Assembly (NCBI GenBank): GCA_900553835.1
Contig: USFF01000013.1
Location: 1-20,922 of the forward strand
Direction: 5' to 3'
Origin: an uncultured Mycoplasmatota bacterium
Lineage (GTDB): Bacteria > Bacillota_I > Bacilli_A > RF39 > UBA660
DNA: 20,922 bases
Made by a program: the position numbers and the translations under genes. Under the pieces are notes generated by a model that did not search any database, was not told the origin of the DNA, and saw nothing but the letters and a program-made list of their open reading frames with translations. Numbering within the stretch: the first letter of the stretch is position 1; each line of letters opens with the position of its first letter. Of this stretch, positions 13,926-20,299 are shown piece after piece.

Positions 13926-14288
13926 ATGGAATGTTTATTTTGTAAAATAATTAATAATGAGGTAAATAGCTATACACTTTTTGAGGATAATACTTTAAAA
14001 ATAATAATGGATGCTTTTCCTAATAGCCCAGGACATATTTTAATATTACCTAAAGAACACTATGTAGATTTAAGTGATATTGATGAAGAAGTACTTAAAA
14101 AAATAATATTAAAGGCTAAAGAATATAAAAAAGTAATAGAAGAAAAATTAAACCCCGAAAGTATAGTATTAGTTCAAAATAATGGTAAAGCTCAAGAAAT
14201 AAAACATTTTCACATGCATTTAATACCTTATTATAAAGAAAAACCTACTAAAACAGTAGAAGAAATGTATGAGATTTTAAAAGGGTAA
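13926..14288 (+). CDS. HIT-family nucleotide hydrolase/transferase
   Basis: 120 residues from the ATG at 13926, six bases after GAGGAGG; an in-frame GTG at 13911 lies before the ribosome site. The histidine triad is H94-F-H96-M-H98-L-I; His96 is the expected nucleophile that forms a nucleotidyl intermediate. MECLFCKIINNEV at the N-terminus gives Cys3 and Cys6, two of the zinc ligands in Hint-type proteins. FPNSPGHILILPKEHYVDL (31-49) is the conserved core. These small cytoplasmic enzymes hydrolyse AMP-lysine, AMP-NH2 or dinucleotide substrates; the physiological substrate is unknown. A TATAAT at 13893-13898 is a likely -10. A strong bidirectional terminator follows. In many Bacillota hit lies near prsA (ecs/hit/prsA region), as it does here. 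Confidence 0.92.
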   Translation: MECLFCKIINNEVNSYTLFEDNTLKIIMDAFPNSPGHILILPKEHYVDLSDIDEEVLKKIILKAKEYKKVIEEKLNPESIVLVQNNGKAQEIKHFHMHLIPYYKEKPTKTVEEMYEILKG

Positions 14289-14292
14289 AATA

Positions 14293-14317
14293 AAAAGAAG
14301 AGACTGACTCTTCTTTT
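14293..14317. terminator. Bidirectional terminator between hit and the MNSCC peptides
   Basis: AAAAGAAGAG and CTCTTCTTTT form a perfect 10-bp stem with loop ACTGA, with T-rich tails in both directions. It serves hit on the plus strand and the small peptide genes on the minus strand. Confidence 0.85.
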
Positions 14318-14328
14318 ATTTTAGGTTA

Positions 14329-14445
14329 CTACCAACCTACAAAAGCTCCGAATATAATTGCTAGTAAGATGAATAGAATTAAGATTATAAAGAAACTATT
14401 TCCATAAGAATTTCCACATGGATTTGAATTACAACATGAGTTCAT
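14329..14445 (-). CDS. YjcZ-like 38-residue hydrophobic peptide (copy A)
   Basis: ATG at 14445 after a very strong AAGGAGGTG ribosome site. The peptide opens MNSCCNSNPCGNSYGNS, a Cys/Asn/Gly-rich head. A single hydrophobic helix follows (FFIILILFILLAIIFGAFVGW). This matches the YjcZ/YtrI-type tiny proteins annotated as sporulation-associated in Bacillota, which share a Gly/Asn-rich head and a membrane segment ending GAFVGW or similar. Location is probably membrane or forespore/spore coat; the function is unproven. Eighteen bases separate it from a second, related gene upstream, so they form a bicistronic unit ending at the bidirectional terminator. Confidence 0.75.
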   Translation of the reverse strand: MNSCCNSNPCGNSYGNSFFIILILFILLAIIFGAFVGW

Positions 14446-14463
14446 TTATAACACCTCCTTAAA

Positions 14464-14559
14464 CTAGATAAATGCACCTAGTATGATTACTAATAAAATG
14501 AACAGTACTAAAGCAAATGCTGCTCCAGAAATTCCGTTATTTCCACAACATGAGTTCAC
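14464..14559 (-). CDS. YjcZ-like 31-residue hydrophobic peptide (copy B)
   Basis: GTG at 14559 after AAGGGGG. It starts MNSCCGNNGISG and continues as one hydrophobic helix (AAFALVLFILLVIILGAFI). The MNSCC start, the Asn/Gly head and the I-(L/F)-G-A-F end match copy A, so the pair arose by tandem duplication and then diverged. The head is shorter and only two Cys remain. It is the first gene of the unit, directly behind a promoter with a strong dyad. As with copy A, a spore or membrane role is inferred from the YjcZ-type resemblance only. Confidence 0.7.
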   Translation of the reverse strand: MNSCCGNNGISGAAFALVLFILLVIILGAFI

Positions 14560-14584
14560 TTAATCATTCCCCCTTTTTATCTTT

Positions 14585-14618
14585 ACACTTTTATTATAAG
14601 CGAATAATTAAAAAGTGT
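14585..14618 (-). promoter_or_regulatory. Promoter with operator-like inverted repeat for the MNSCC peptides
   Basis: On the minus strand TATAAT (14593-14598) lies 17 nt from a 4/6 -35 match, CTCACA (14616-14621). A perfect 8-bp inverted repeat ACACTTTT (14585-14592)/AAAAGTGT (14611-14618) encloses the -10 and spacer, where a repressor would block RNA polymerase. Confidence 0.5.
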
Positions 14619-14630
14619 GAGTGCTCTTAC

Positions 14631-14659
14631 TTGTAATTTGCTGTTTTTTTTGCTAGAAT
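14631..14659 (+). promoter_or_regulatory. Promoter of the PrsA-like gene
   Basis: TTGTAA (14631-14636), 17 nt, TAGAAT (14654-14659) with an extended TGC. The gene starts 22 bp later. It is divergent from, and adjacent to, the peptide promoter. Confidence 0.7.
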
Positions 14660-14680
14660 AGTTATTGTTGGAGGTTATTT

Positions 14681-15634
14681 ATGAAGAAAAAAATATTTGT
14701 TGTTAGTATTTTAAGTTTAATTCTATTAACAGGATGCGCAACTAGTAAACTTGAAGATGGAAAATCTTCAGTAGTTACTTTTAAAGAAGGTGGGATTAGT
14801 GCTGAAGTTTTATATGATACTTTAAAAGAAAAATATGGAACAGAAGTAGTTATAAATCTTATTGATAAGGAACTTTTAAAAAGAGAGTATTCTGAAACAT
14901 CTGATTCTGAAAAAGCATACATTGAACAATATGTTAAAACATATAAAAATGAATGGAAAGATAATTTCACTACTAATTTAAGTACTTATTTTGGTGTAAC
15001 ATCTGAAAAAGAATTTAGAGATTTCTTAAGTTTATCATATAGAAGAAACTTATATACAACTGACTATGCTAAAAGTATTGTTTCTGAAACAGAAATAAAT
15101 GATTATTATAAAGATCATGTTACAGGAGATATAACAGCAAAACATATTCTAATTAAGAGTAATGCTACTAGTAGTATGACAGATGCTGAAAAGAAAAAAG
15201 CAGAAGAAAAAGCTTTAAATTTAGCAAAAGACATTATTAAGAAATTAGATAATGGAGAGAGTTTTGAATCTTTAGCAAAAGAGTATAGTGATGATGAAGG
15301 AACTAGCGAAAAAGGTGGAGTATTACCTACATTTAATGATAGAAGTAGTTATGATAAGAACTTCCTAAAAGAAGCTATTAAACTAGAAGTAAACAAGTAT
15401 ACTAAAGAACCAGTTAAGTCTAGTTATGGATATCACATAATATTTAAAACTAAAGAAGATTCTAAACCTGAACTTGATAAAGTTAAAGATAGTATAATAG
15501 AAAAAATTGCTAACGAAAAAATAAGTGCTGACTCTTCATTTACTGCAAAGGCTTTAAAAGCTTTAAGAGAAAAATATGAAATGAAGATTACAGATAGTGA
15601 TTTAGAAAAAAAATATAACAAGATTTATGAATAA
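14681..15634 (+). CDS. prsA: PrsA-like parvulin peptidyl-prolyl isomerase lipoprotein
   Basis: 317 residues with ATG after GGAGG and a 6-nt spacer. The signal peptide ends in the lipobox LLTGC, so Cys19 would be lipidated and the protein anchored on the outer face of the membrane. Residues 25-145 and 260-317 form the helical chaperone part. Residues 151-257 are a parvulin domain: AKHILIKS (153-160), EYSDDEGTSEKGGVLPTF (201-218) and SSYGYHIIFKTKED (247-260). It helps secreted proteins fold after export. Length is near that of B. subtilis PrsA (about 290). It has its own promoter and terminator and lies near hit, as in other Bacillota. Confidence 0.93.
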   Translation: MKKKIFVVSILSLILLTGCATSKLEDGKSSVVTFKEGGISAEVLYDTLKEKYGTEVVINLIDKELLKREYSETSDSEKAYIEQYVKTYKNEWKDNFTTNLSTYFGVTSEKEFRDFLSLSYRRNLYTTDYAKSIVSETEINDYYKDHVTGDITAKHILIKSNATSSMTDAEKKKAEEKALNLAKDIIKKLDNGESFESLAKEYSDDEGTSEKGGVLPTFNDRSSYDKNFLKEAIKLEVNKYTKEPVKSSYGYHIIFKTKEDSKPELDKVKDSIIEKIANEKISADSSFTAKALKALREKYEMKITDSDLEKKYNKIYE

Positions 15635-15636
15635 AG

Positions 15637-15666
15637 AAATACTGAAGAATATTCTTCAGTATTTTT
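15637..15666. terminator. Bidirectional terminator between prsA and recX
   Basis: AAATACTGAAGAA and TTCTTCAGTATTT form a near-perfect 13-bp palindrome followed by T in both directions. The recX stop codon lies at its edge. Confidence 0.85.
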
Positions 15667-16417
15667 ATTCATAATCAATATCACTAACTATAAAACCTTT
15701 TTTATATAAATGATTTTTAATTTGTTTTTTTAGAGCCTCTCCTTCATATTTTTTTGAATATTTATCATATGCTTTTGACATTTCTTTTTTCATATTATCG
15801 GTATCATTATAATCTAAAGAATTAAGTTTACTATTTATCAAATCTTTGTCATAACCAAGGTTAAAAAGATCTATATTTAGTTTATTTTTTATCATATGCA
15901 AACTTTTCCCATTTAAAGAAGACATTCTCTTTTTTATAACCTTATCTATTTTATTACTCCAAACATCATCTTTAATAGTAAATAAATAATTATCAATGTC
16001 TTCTTCTTTAAGGCCAAGATTAAGTAAGTCTCTTTTGATTTTAAAAGGGCCATAACTACTTAAATTTACCTTGTCATTAGTATATGCTTCAATATAACTT
16101 TTTTCATTTAATAAACCTATTTCTTTTAATTTATTTATTGCATGTTTAATTACATCATAGTTAAAACCTTTTTTCTCTAAGTAGTCACTTATTTCCTTTT
16201 CAGTTCTAAGTTTAGTTTCAATATAACTTAAACTTAAATCATAAGCTTCATAATATGTATTTTCATCAAGTATTTTTTCCAAAAATGGTAAATCAATTTC
16301 TTTTTTTAATAGGAAGTTATTTTTAATAATTACATCTTCATAAAGAGTAATTTCTCCACTAGATGTAGTAATTTTATATCTGCCTCTTGGCATTTTTTTA
16401 TACTTTAAAATTTCCAT
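15665..16417 (-). CDS. recX: RecX regulatory protein
   Basis: 250 residues from the ATG at 16417. RecX binds RecA filaments and modulates recombination and SOS activity in the cytoplasm. The N-terminal beta segment (MEILKYKKMPRGRYKI..., LYEDVIIKNNFLLKKEIDL) matches Bacillota RecX. Three-helix RecX repeats follow: AYDLSLSYIETKLRTEKEISDYLEKKGF (about 58-85), GLLNEKSYIEAYTND...GPFKIKRDLLNLGL, and later copies to SKKYEGEALKKQIKNHLYKKGF at the end. No clear ribosome site precedes the ATG; it lies 19 bp after rpoZ, with a short T-rich hairpin between, so it may depend on readthrough or coupling. An in-frame TTG at 16429 is less likely. Confidence 0.88.
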   Translation of the reverse strand: MEILKYKKMPRGRYKITTSSGEITLYEDVIIKNNFLLKKEIDLPFLEKILDENTYYEAYDLSLSYIETKLRTEKEISDYLEKKGFNYDVIKHAINKLKEIGLLNEKSYIEAYTNDKVNLSSYGPFKIKRDLLNLGLKEEDIDNYLFTIKDDVWSNKIDKVIKKRMSSLNGKSLHMIKNKLNIDLFNLGYDKDLINSKLNSLDYNDTDNMKKEMSKAYDKYSKKYEGEALKKQIKNHLYKKGFIVSDIDYE

Positions 16418-16427
16418 TAAATATAAC

Positions 16428-16446
16428 AAAAAAAGATTATTCTTTT
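16428..16446 (-). terminator. Short hairpin with T run between rpoZ and recX
   Basis: On the minus strand AAAAGA-ATAA-TCTTTT followed by three more T. The stem is AT-rich and weak, so it may be a leaky terminator that lowers recX expression relative to rpoZ. Confidence 0.35.
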
Positions 16447-16634
16447 AATGTGATTAATCCCTTCTCTAATTCTTCTAAACTTCTTCCTATTTCTTTTTTA
16501 GAAACGTATTCACTTGGTTTCATTTGTAAATGACCAGTTTCTAAAATTTCTTTACCTCTTCTAGCTGCAATATGCACTAGTTTATACTTAGAGTCCACTA
16601 TAGTTAGTAATTTATCAATAGATGGGTATATCAT
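16437..16634 (-). CDS. rpoZ: RNA polymerase omega subunit
   Basis: 65 residues with ATG after AAGGGAG. The block MIYPSIDKLLTIVDSKYKLVHIAARRGKEI is the conserved omega N-terminus that clamps the beta' C-terminus in polymerase assembly. The C-terminal part (KPSEYVSKKEIGRSLEELEKGLITLKE) matches the short Bacillota form. Normally rpoZ follows gmk and precedes coaBC/priA; here it has its own promoter and is followed by recX, an unusual arrangement. Confidence 0.92.
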   Translation of the reverse strand: MIYPSIDKLLTIVDSKYKLVHIAARRGKEILETGHLQMKPSEYVSKKEIGRSLEELEKGLITLKE

Positions 16635-16658
16635 ACTTTCACTCTCCCTTACATTACT

Positions 16659-16687
16659 AATATACTATTTAATAAATTTTTATACAA
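16659..16687 (-). promoter_or_regulatory. Promoter of rpoZ
   Basis: On the minus strand TTGTAT (16682-16687), 17 nt, TATATT (16659-16664), 25 bp before the rpoZ start codon. Confidence 0.65.
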
Positions 16688-16719
16688 GTTTTTTGTAATT
16701 TTTTTACAGTAAATTTACA

Positions 16720-18555
16720 TTAATCTACTAATTTGCGAAGTCCTCTTAATATTTCAACCATTGCCCATGTATCTTGTTTACAATATTCAACAAGGGCATG
16801 CTGTTTTCTCTCTCTTTCCTCTGTAGTCATATTATTATAATTTGCATACTGTACTAGTGCTTCTACACCATTACCTACTTCCATACCTTTATAAGTTAAA
16901 TCAGTAAATAAAGGTAATGTCTTTTTAATAGAAAATGAACCACTTTGAAGAGTATTATAATAGTTCATTGTTTCACACTCTTCTTCGCTAAAACCTTTTT
17001 CTTTATAAAGTTCTTTATTATTATCAATTATCTCAAGTAAGTCTCTTCCAGCTTCTCTAATTGCTAATAATTCTTTTTTATACATAGGAAACATATTAGC
17101 AAGTTCTTTAAGTCTTCCTTTTTCAAATGTAACATTCTGCGCAAGCATGCATCCTCCAGTCTCAAGGATTGGTATTCTTTCTACTAACTCTTTAACCATT
17201 TCGAATCTTTCATCTTCGAGTGTTTTAGCTAAAAATACATAGTTATCCTTTTCTTTATCACATACACCTGGGGAAGTTTCTATATGAAGAGAAAATTCAA
17301 ATGGACTTTGATAATAAGGATGTTCTCCTTTAAATCTAGGTATTGGACATGGTAAAGTTTCAAAGTCTAAGTGATATATTGGATAACTTAAACTTTCAAG
17401 TCCTGCTTTTATTTTTTCTTTATTTACATGAATATAATCATTATCATAACAATCTCTCTGTACTTTATGATTTGGACTAGTAAGCCATTCTACTGGGATA
17501 TCTCCTAGTTTTAAATAACCATTATTTATTAAATCATATTTATCATATTTAATACCATTTAAATCTTTAAAACTAACAAATCTTTTATAATTAAAACTAG
17601 CATTTTTTTCAGGAACAGATTTAAAACATATAGGTTTAAATTTACATTCAGTATTCTTTTTAAGTGCGCATGCAGCACTTAATTTACAAGGAGATGCATC
17701 TCCTTCAAATATATATTTTTCTAAATTTATTCTTTCCATATCTACAGTTTTTTGCATCATTAAAGTAATATCATTCATTTCATAAAAATCTATAATAGTA
17801 TTACCAAATATATCAGGATTAAATACTCTTTTTCCATCTTTCATAGTACCATCATATTCATACTCATTATTTAAAACAGCTAAATAATAATTAACTTTTT
17901 TATTTATATTATTTTCTTTTAAATAACCTTCAATAAAATATCTTTGTACTGATAAATCAAATATATATTTACCTTCATCAGTAAATCTATTGAGAAGTTT
18001 ATTTAACTTTAAACTATAGTTTTTAGAAGTGCCACTATCTTTATTTAAATGATAGAAATTATCAGTTTTAATAAATAAAGGATATTTCTCTTTTTCAATT
18101 GAAAAATCTAGTACTTTATATTTTCTACTAGTAGTAGCTTTAACTTCTATAATATTAATCTCATCATTAGACTCATTATATATATCTACAAAGCATAAAT
18201 ACTTTATTCCATTTAAACTAAAGTCAAAACTTTCTTGTCTATAAGTATCACTTGAATAAATTGTTTCTCCACCAAAAAGTCTTTCTACTTCCTTACCAGC
18301 AGTTAGTTCAACTTCCTTGTAATAGGGCATCATAGCATTAAGTTGAATATCTATTTTTTCTAATTTATCAATTTCTCCGTCTTCAGTTTCTTCAAACATT
18401 GAATTAACTAGTTCCTTAAATTCACTACTTTCTTCTTCTTTTAAGTATTCTTCTATAGTCATATCACTAGTTAATTTATCTTTATGAACTTCCTCTAAAC
18501 TAGCATATCTTTTACATCTTGTATAGTTTATAAATTCTGTTTTTGTAATTGCCAC
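16720..18555 (-). CDS. DUF2779 protein: Cas4/RecB-like nuclease plus DEDD-type exonuclease fold
   Basis: 611 residues from a GTG start five bases after AGGTG. The N-terminal half looks like a RecB/Cas4 PD-(D/E)XK nuclease. ITKTEFINYTRCKRYASL (3-20) is the opening helix with Cys14. LCFVDIYNESNDEINIIEVKATTSRK (120-145) supplies Asp124 and the E137-V-K139 catalytic pair. C290, C296, C304 and C310 (CKLSAAC, TECKFKPIC) could bind an Fe-S cluster or zinc. The C-terminal half (about 390-611) is the DUF2779 domain proper: HLDFETLP (395-402) gives the D-x-E pair Asp397/Glu399, and YCKQDTW places Asp595 at the last acidic position, as in DnaQ/RNase H-like exonucleases. DUF2779 is a domain of unknown function; a nuclease role is inferred. 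It is last in the operon, eight bases after the helicase gene. Confidence 0.82.
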   Translation of the reverse strand: MAITKTEFINYTRCKRYASLEEVHKDKLTSDMTIEEYLKEEESSEFKELVNSMFEETEDGEIDKLEKIDIQLNAMMPYYKEVELTAGKEVERLFGGETIYSSDTYRQESFDFSLNGIKYLCFVDIYNESNDEINIIEVKATTSRKYKVLDFSIEKEKYPLFIKTDNFYHLNKDSGTSKNYSLKLNKLLNRFTDEGKYIFDLSVQRYFIEGYLKENNINKKVNYYLAVLNNEYEYDGTMKDGKRVFNPDIFGNTIIDFYEMNDITLMMQKTVDMERINLEKYIFEGDASPCKLSAACALKKNTECKFKPICFKSVPEKNASFNYKRFVSFKDLNGIKYDKYDLINNGYLKLGDIPVEWLTSPNHKVQRDCYDNDYIHVNKEKIKAGLESLSYPIYHLDFETLPCPIPRFKGEHPYYQSPFEFSLHIETSPGVCDKEKDNYVFLAKTLEDERFEMVKELVERIPILETGGCMLAQNVTFEKGRLKELANMFPMYKKELLAIREAGRDLLEIIDNNKELYKEKGFSEEECETMNYYNTLQSGSFSIKKTLPLFTDLTYKGMEVGNGVEALVQYANYNNMTTEERERKQHALVEYCKQDTWAMVEILRGLRKLVD

Positions 18556-18563
18556 TTTATCAC

Positions 18564-20297
18564 CTACTTCTTCTTAATTATATCATATTTTTTAATTAAA
18601 CAATAAAGTTCCTTTAAAAACTTTGAGCTATTTTCTTTTTCTTCTAATAAAAAACACTTTATTTTTGCTCTTGTGATAGCAACATAAAAAAGTCTTCTTT
18701 CTTCTGCAAATGGAAAAGTATCACTGTTATCTAAAAGTGAATTAATAAACTTATCATTAATTATTTTACTAGGAAAACTTTTGCCTCTTTCTTTATTATT
18801 TAAAATAAAAGTATAGTCTCTTTCTAAACCTTTGGATTTATGTATTGTTAAGAATTCTATATCTAAATCTACCCTTTTACCATAGATAATCTCTATTTTA
18901 TTATTTCTATAGTTTATTAAAAACTCTTTGTTACCTTTAATTAAATCTATATCAGTGCTATATCTACCTAAAAAATACACAGTACTGTAGTAAGGTAGTG
19001 ATTTAAGTTTATTCTCAAGTTCACTATTATTTATAATTTCAAGTGGAAATATATTACTATCTATTCCTTTAATTTCTTTTTTTATTTGTTTTTTATTCTT
19101 CATTATAAATTCGCCACTTATTTTAGCTAAGAGATTAGGAAATCTATAGGTAGTAGTTATTTTATTTATTTTTGTTTTTCCAAAATACTTTTCAAATTCA
19201 GTTATTAAACTGATATCACTACCACTAAATCTATAAATACTTTGAAAATCATCTCCAACACAAAATAGTTTATAATCTTTTTGTTTTCTTAAAGCTATTA
19301 ATAGATTATATCTAGACTTAGAAATATCTTGAAATTCATCTACTATTACATAATCATAGTTGTGAATATATTTGTTAGTATTAACTAAATATGTACTTAA
19401 ATTTATCATATCATTAAAATCTATTAAATTATTATCTTTTAAATATTTATTATATTCTTCATATATTGGTTTAATTAAATATATAATATCTTTATTATCT
19501 CTCTCTAGTTCTTCCAAACTTAAATCATTACTTTTAATTAAGGAAATCACTGTACAGAAGTATTCTGATAAACTATAAATTATATTATTATTTTTATTAA
19601 AAAGTTTCCAAACTAAATTATAGTTTACTTTTGTTAAAATTATATTATTACTTTTCAAATATAAAATAAATTTAACTAAGTTAAAGTTTTTCTTACACTT
19701 AATAAATAAGTCATATGTAATAAGATAAAAACTATTACTTGTATATTCATACATAATATTATTTAAATATAGAAAATAAGATACAATAGTTTCTTCTTTA
19801 TATTTAAATATTTCATCTTTAATTCCCTTTTTAATGTTTAAAGTATTAACTAAATAATTAATTAATTTAATTAAGTACTCACTATTATTAATTAATTTGT
19901 TTATAGAAGTTATAATTATACTCCTTAAATCTCCTGTAAAAATTTCTACTTCGTAATCAGTACTTTCTTTAATAATTTCTAAGCCAAGCTTATGAAAGGT
20001 AGAAACATATATACTAGCATTTATTTCTTTTTCTATTCTTTCTTTCATTTCTTTAGCAGATAAATTAGTAAATGAAAGCACTAGTACCTTATTTGGAGAA
20101 ACATGTTCTTTACAAATTAAATATTTTATTTTACCTACTATAGTAGTAGTTTTACCACTTCCAGCACCTGCAATTACTAAAGTAGAATTGTCACCTGTTA
20201 CAATAGAATTTACTTGTTCATCATCTAAAGTTCTATTTTCTACTTTTCCAATTAAAGTTCTAAATTCGTTTATTTTTTTATAATCTAATTTTTCCAT
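18564..20297 (-). CDS. UvrD/Rep-family (SF1A) DNA helicase, compact form
   Basis: 577 residues. An ATP-driven 3'-5' DNA translocase. Motifs in order: Q-motif region LDDEQ (24-28); Walker A GAGSGKTT (44-51, Lys49); LSFTNLSAKEM (Ia); STFHKLG (99-105); DEFQD (320-324, motif II); GDDFQSIYRF (348-357, III); TTYRF (381-385, IV); LTIHKSKGLE (483-492, V); RRLFYVAITRAK (534-545, VI). Motif I to II is about 270 residues (about 190 in E. coli UvrD), so the 1B region is large. Motif II to V is about 166 (about 345 in UvrD), so the 2B subdomain is largely absent. The ATG is two bases after the stop of the nuclease gene upstream, and the ribosome site AGGAG lies inside that gene, so translation is coupled. 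Compact UvrD helicases of this kind occur in defence modules (e.g. GajB of Gabija), but no GajA is present. Confidence 0.9.
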   Translation of the reverse strand: MEKLDYKKINEFRTLIGKVENRTLDDEQVNSIVTGDNSTLVIAGAGSGKTTTIVGKIKYLICKEHVSPNKVLVLSFTNLSAKEMKERIEKEINASIYVSTFHKLGLEIIKESTDYEVEIFTGDLRSIIITSINKLINNSEYLIKLINYLVNTLNIKKGIKDEIFKYKEETIVSYFLYLNNIMYEYTSNSFYLITYDLFIKCKKNFNLVKFILYLKSNNIILTKVNYNLVWKLFNKNNNIIYSLSEYFCTVISLIKSNDLSLEELERDNKDIIYLIKPIYEEYNKYLKDNNLIDFNDMINLSTYLVNTNKYIHNYDYVIVDEFQDISKSRYNLLIALRKQKDYKLFCVGDDFQSIYRFSGSDISLITEFEKYFGKTKINKITTTYRFPNLLAKISGEFIMKNKKQIKKEIKGIDSNIFPLEIINNSELENKLKSLPYYSTVYFLGRYSTDIDLIKGNKEFLINYRNNKIEIIYGKRVDLDIEFLTIHKSKGLERDYTFILNNKERGKSFPSKIINDKFINSLLDNSDTFPFAEERRLFYVAITRAKIKCFLLEEKENSSKFLKELYCLIKKYDIIKKK

Positions 20298-20299
20298 AA

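Noticed and set aside
14662..14970. Minus-strand frame overlapping the PrsA-like start
   Set aside because: Antisense to a clear lipoprotein gene with promoter, ribosome site and lipobox.
18564..20297. Gabija-type defence system (GajA/GajB)
   Set aside because: The helicase is compact like GajB, but no OLD-type ATPase/TOPRIM nuclease (GajA) is adjacent; the partners are DUF1016 and DUF2779 proteins.
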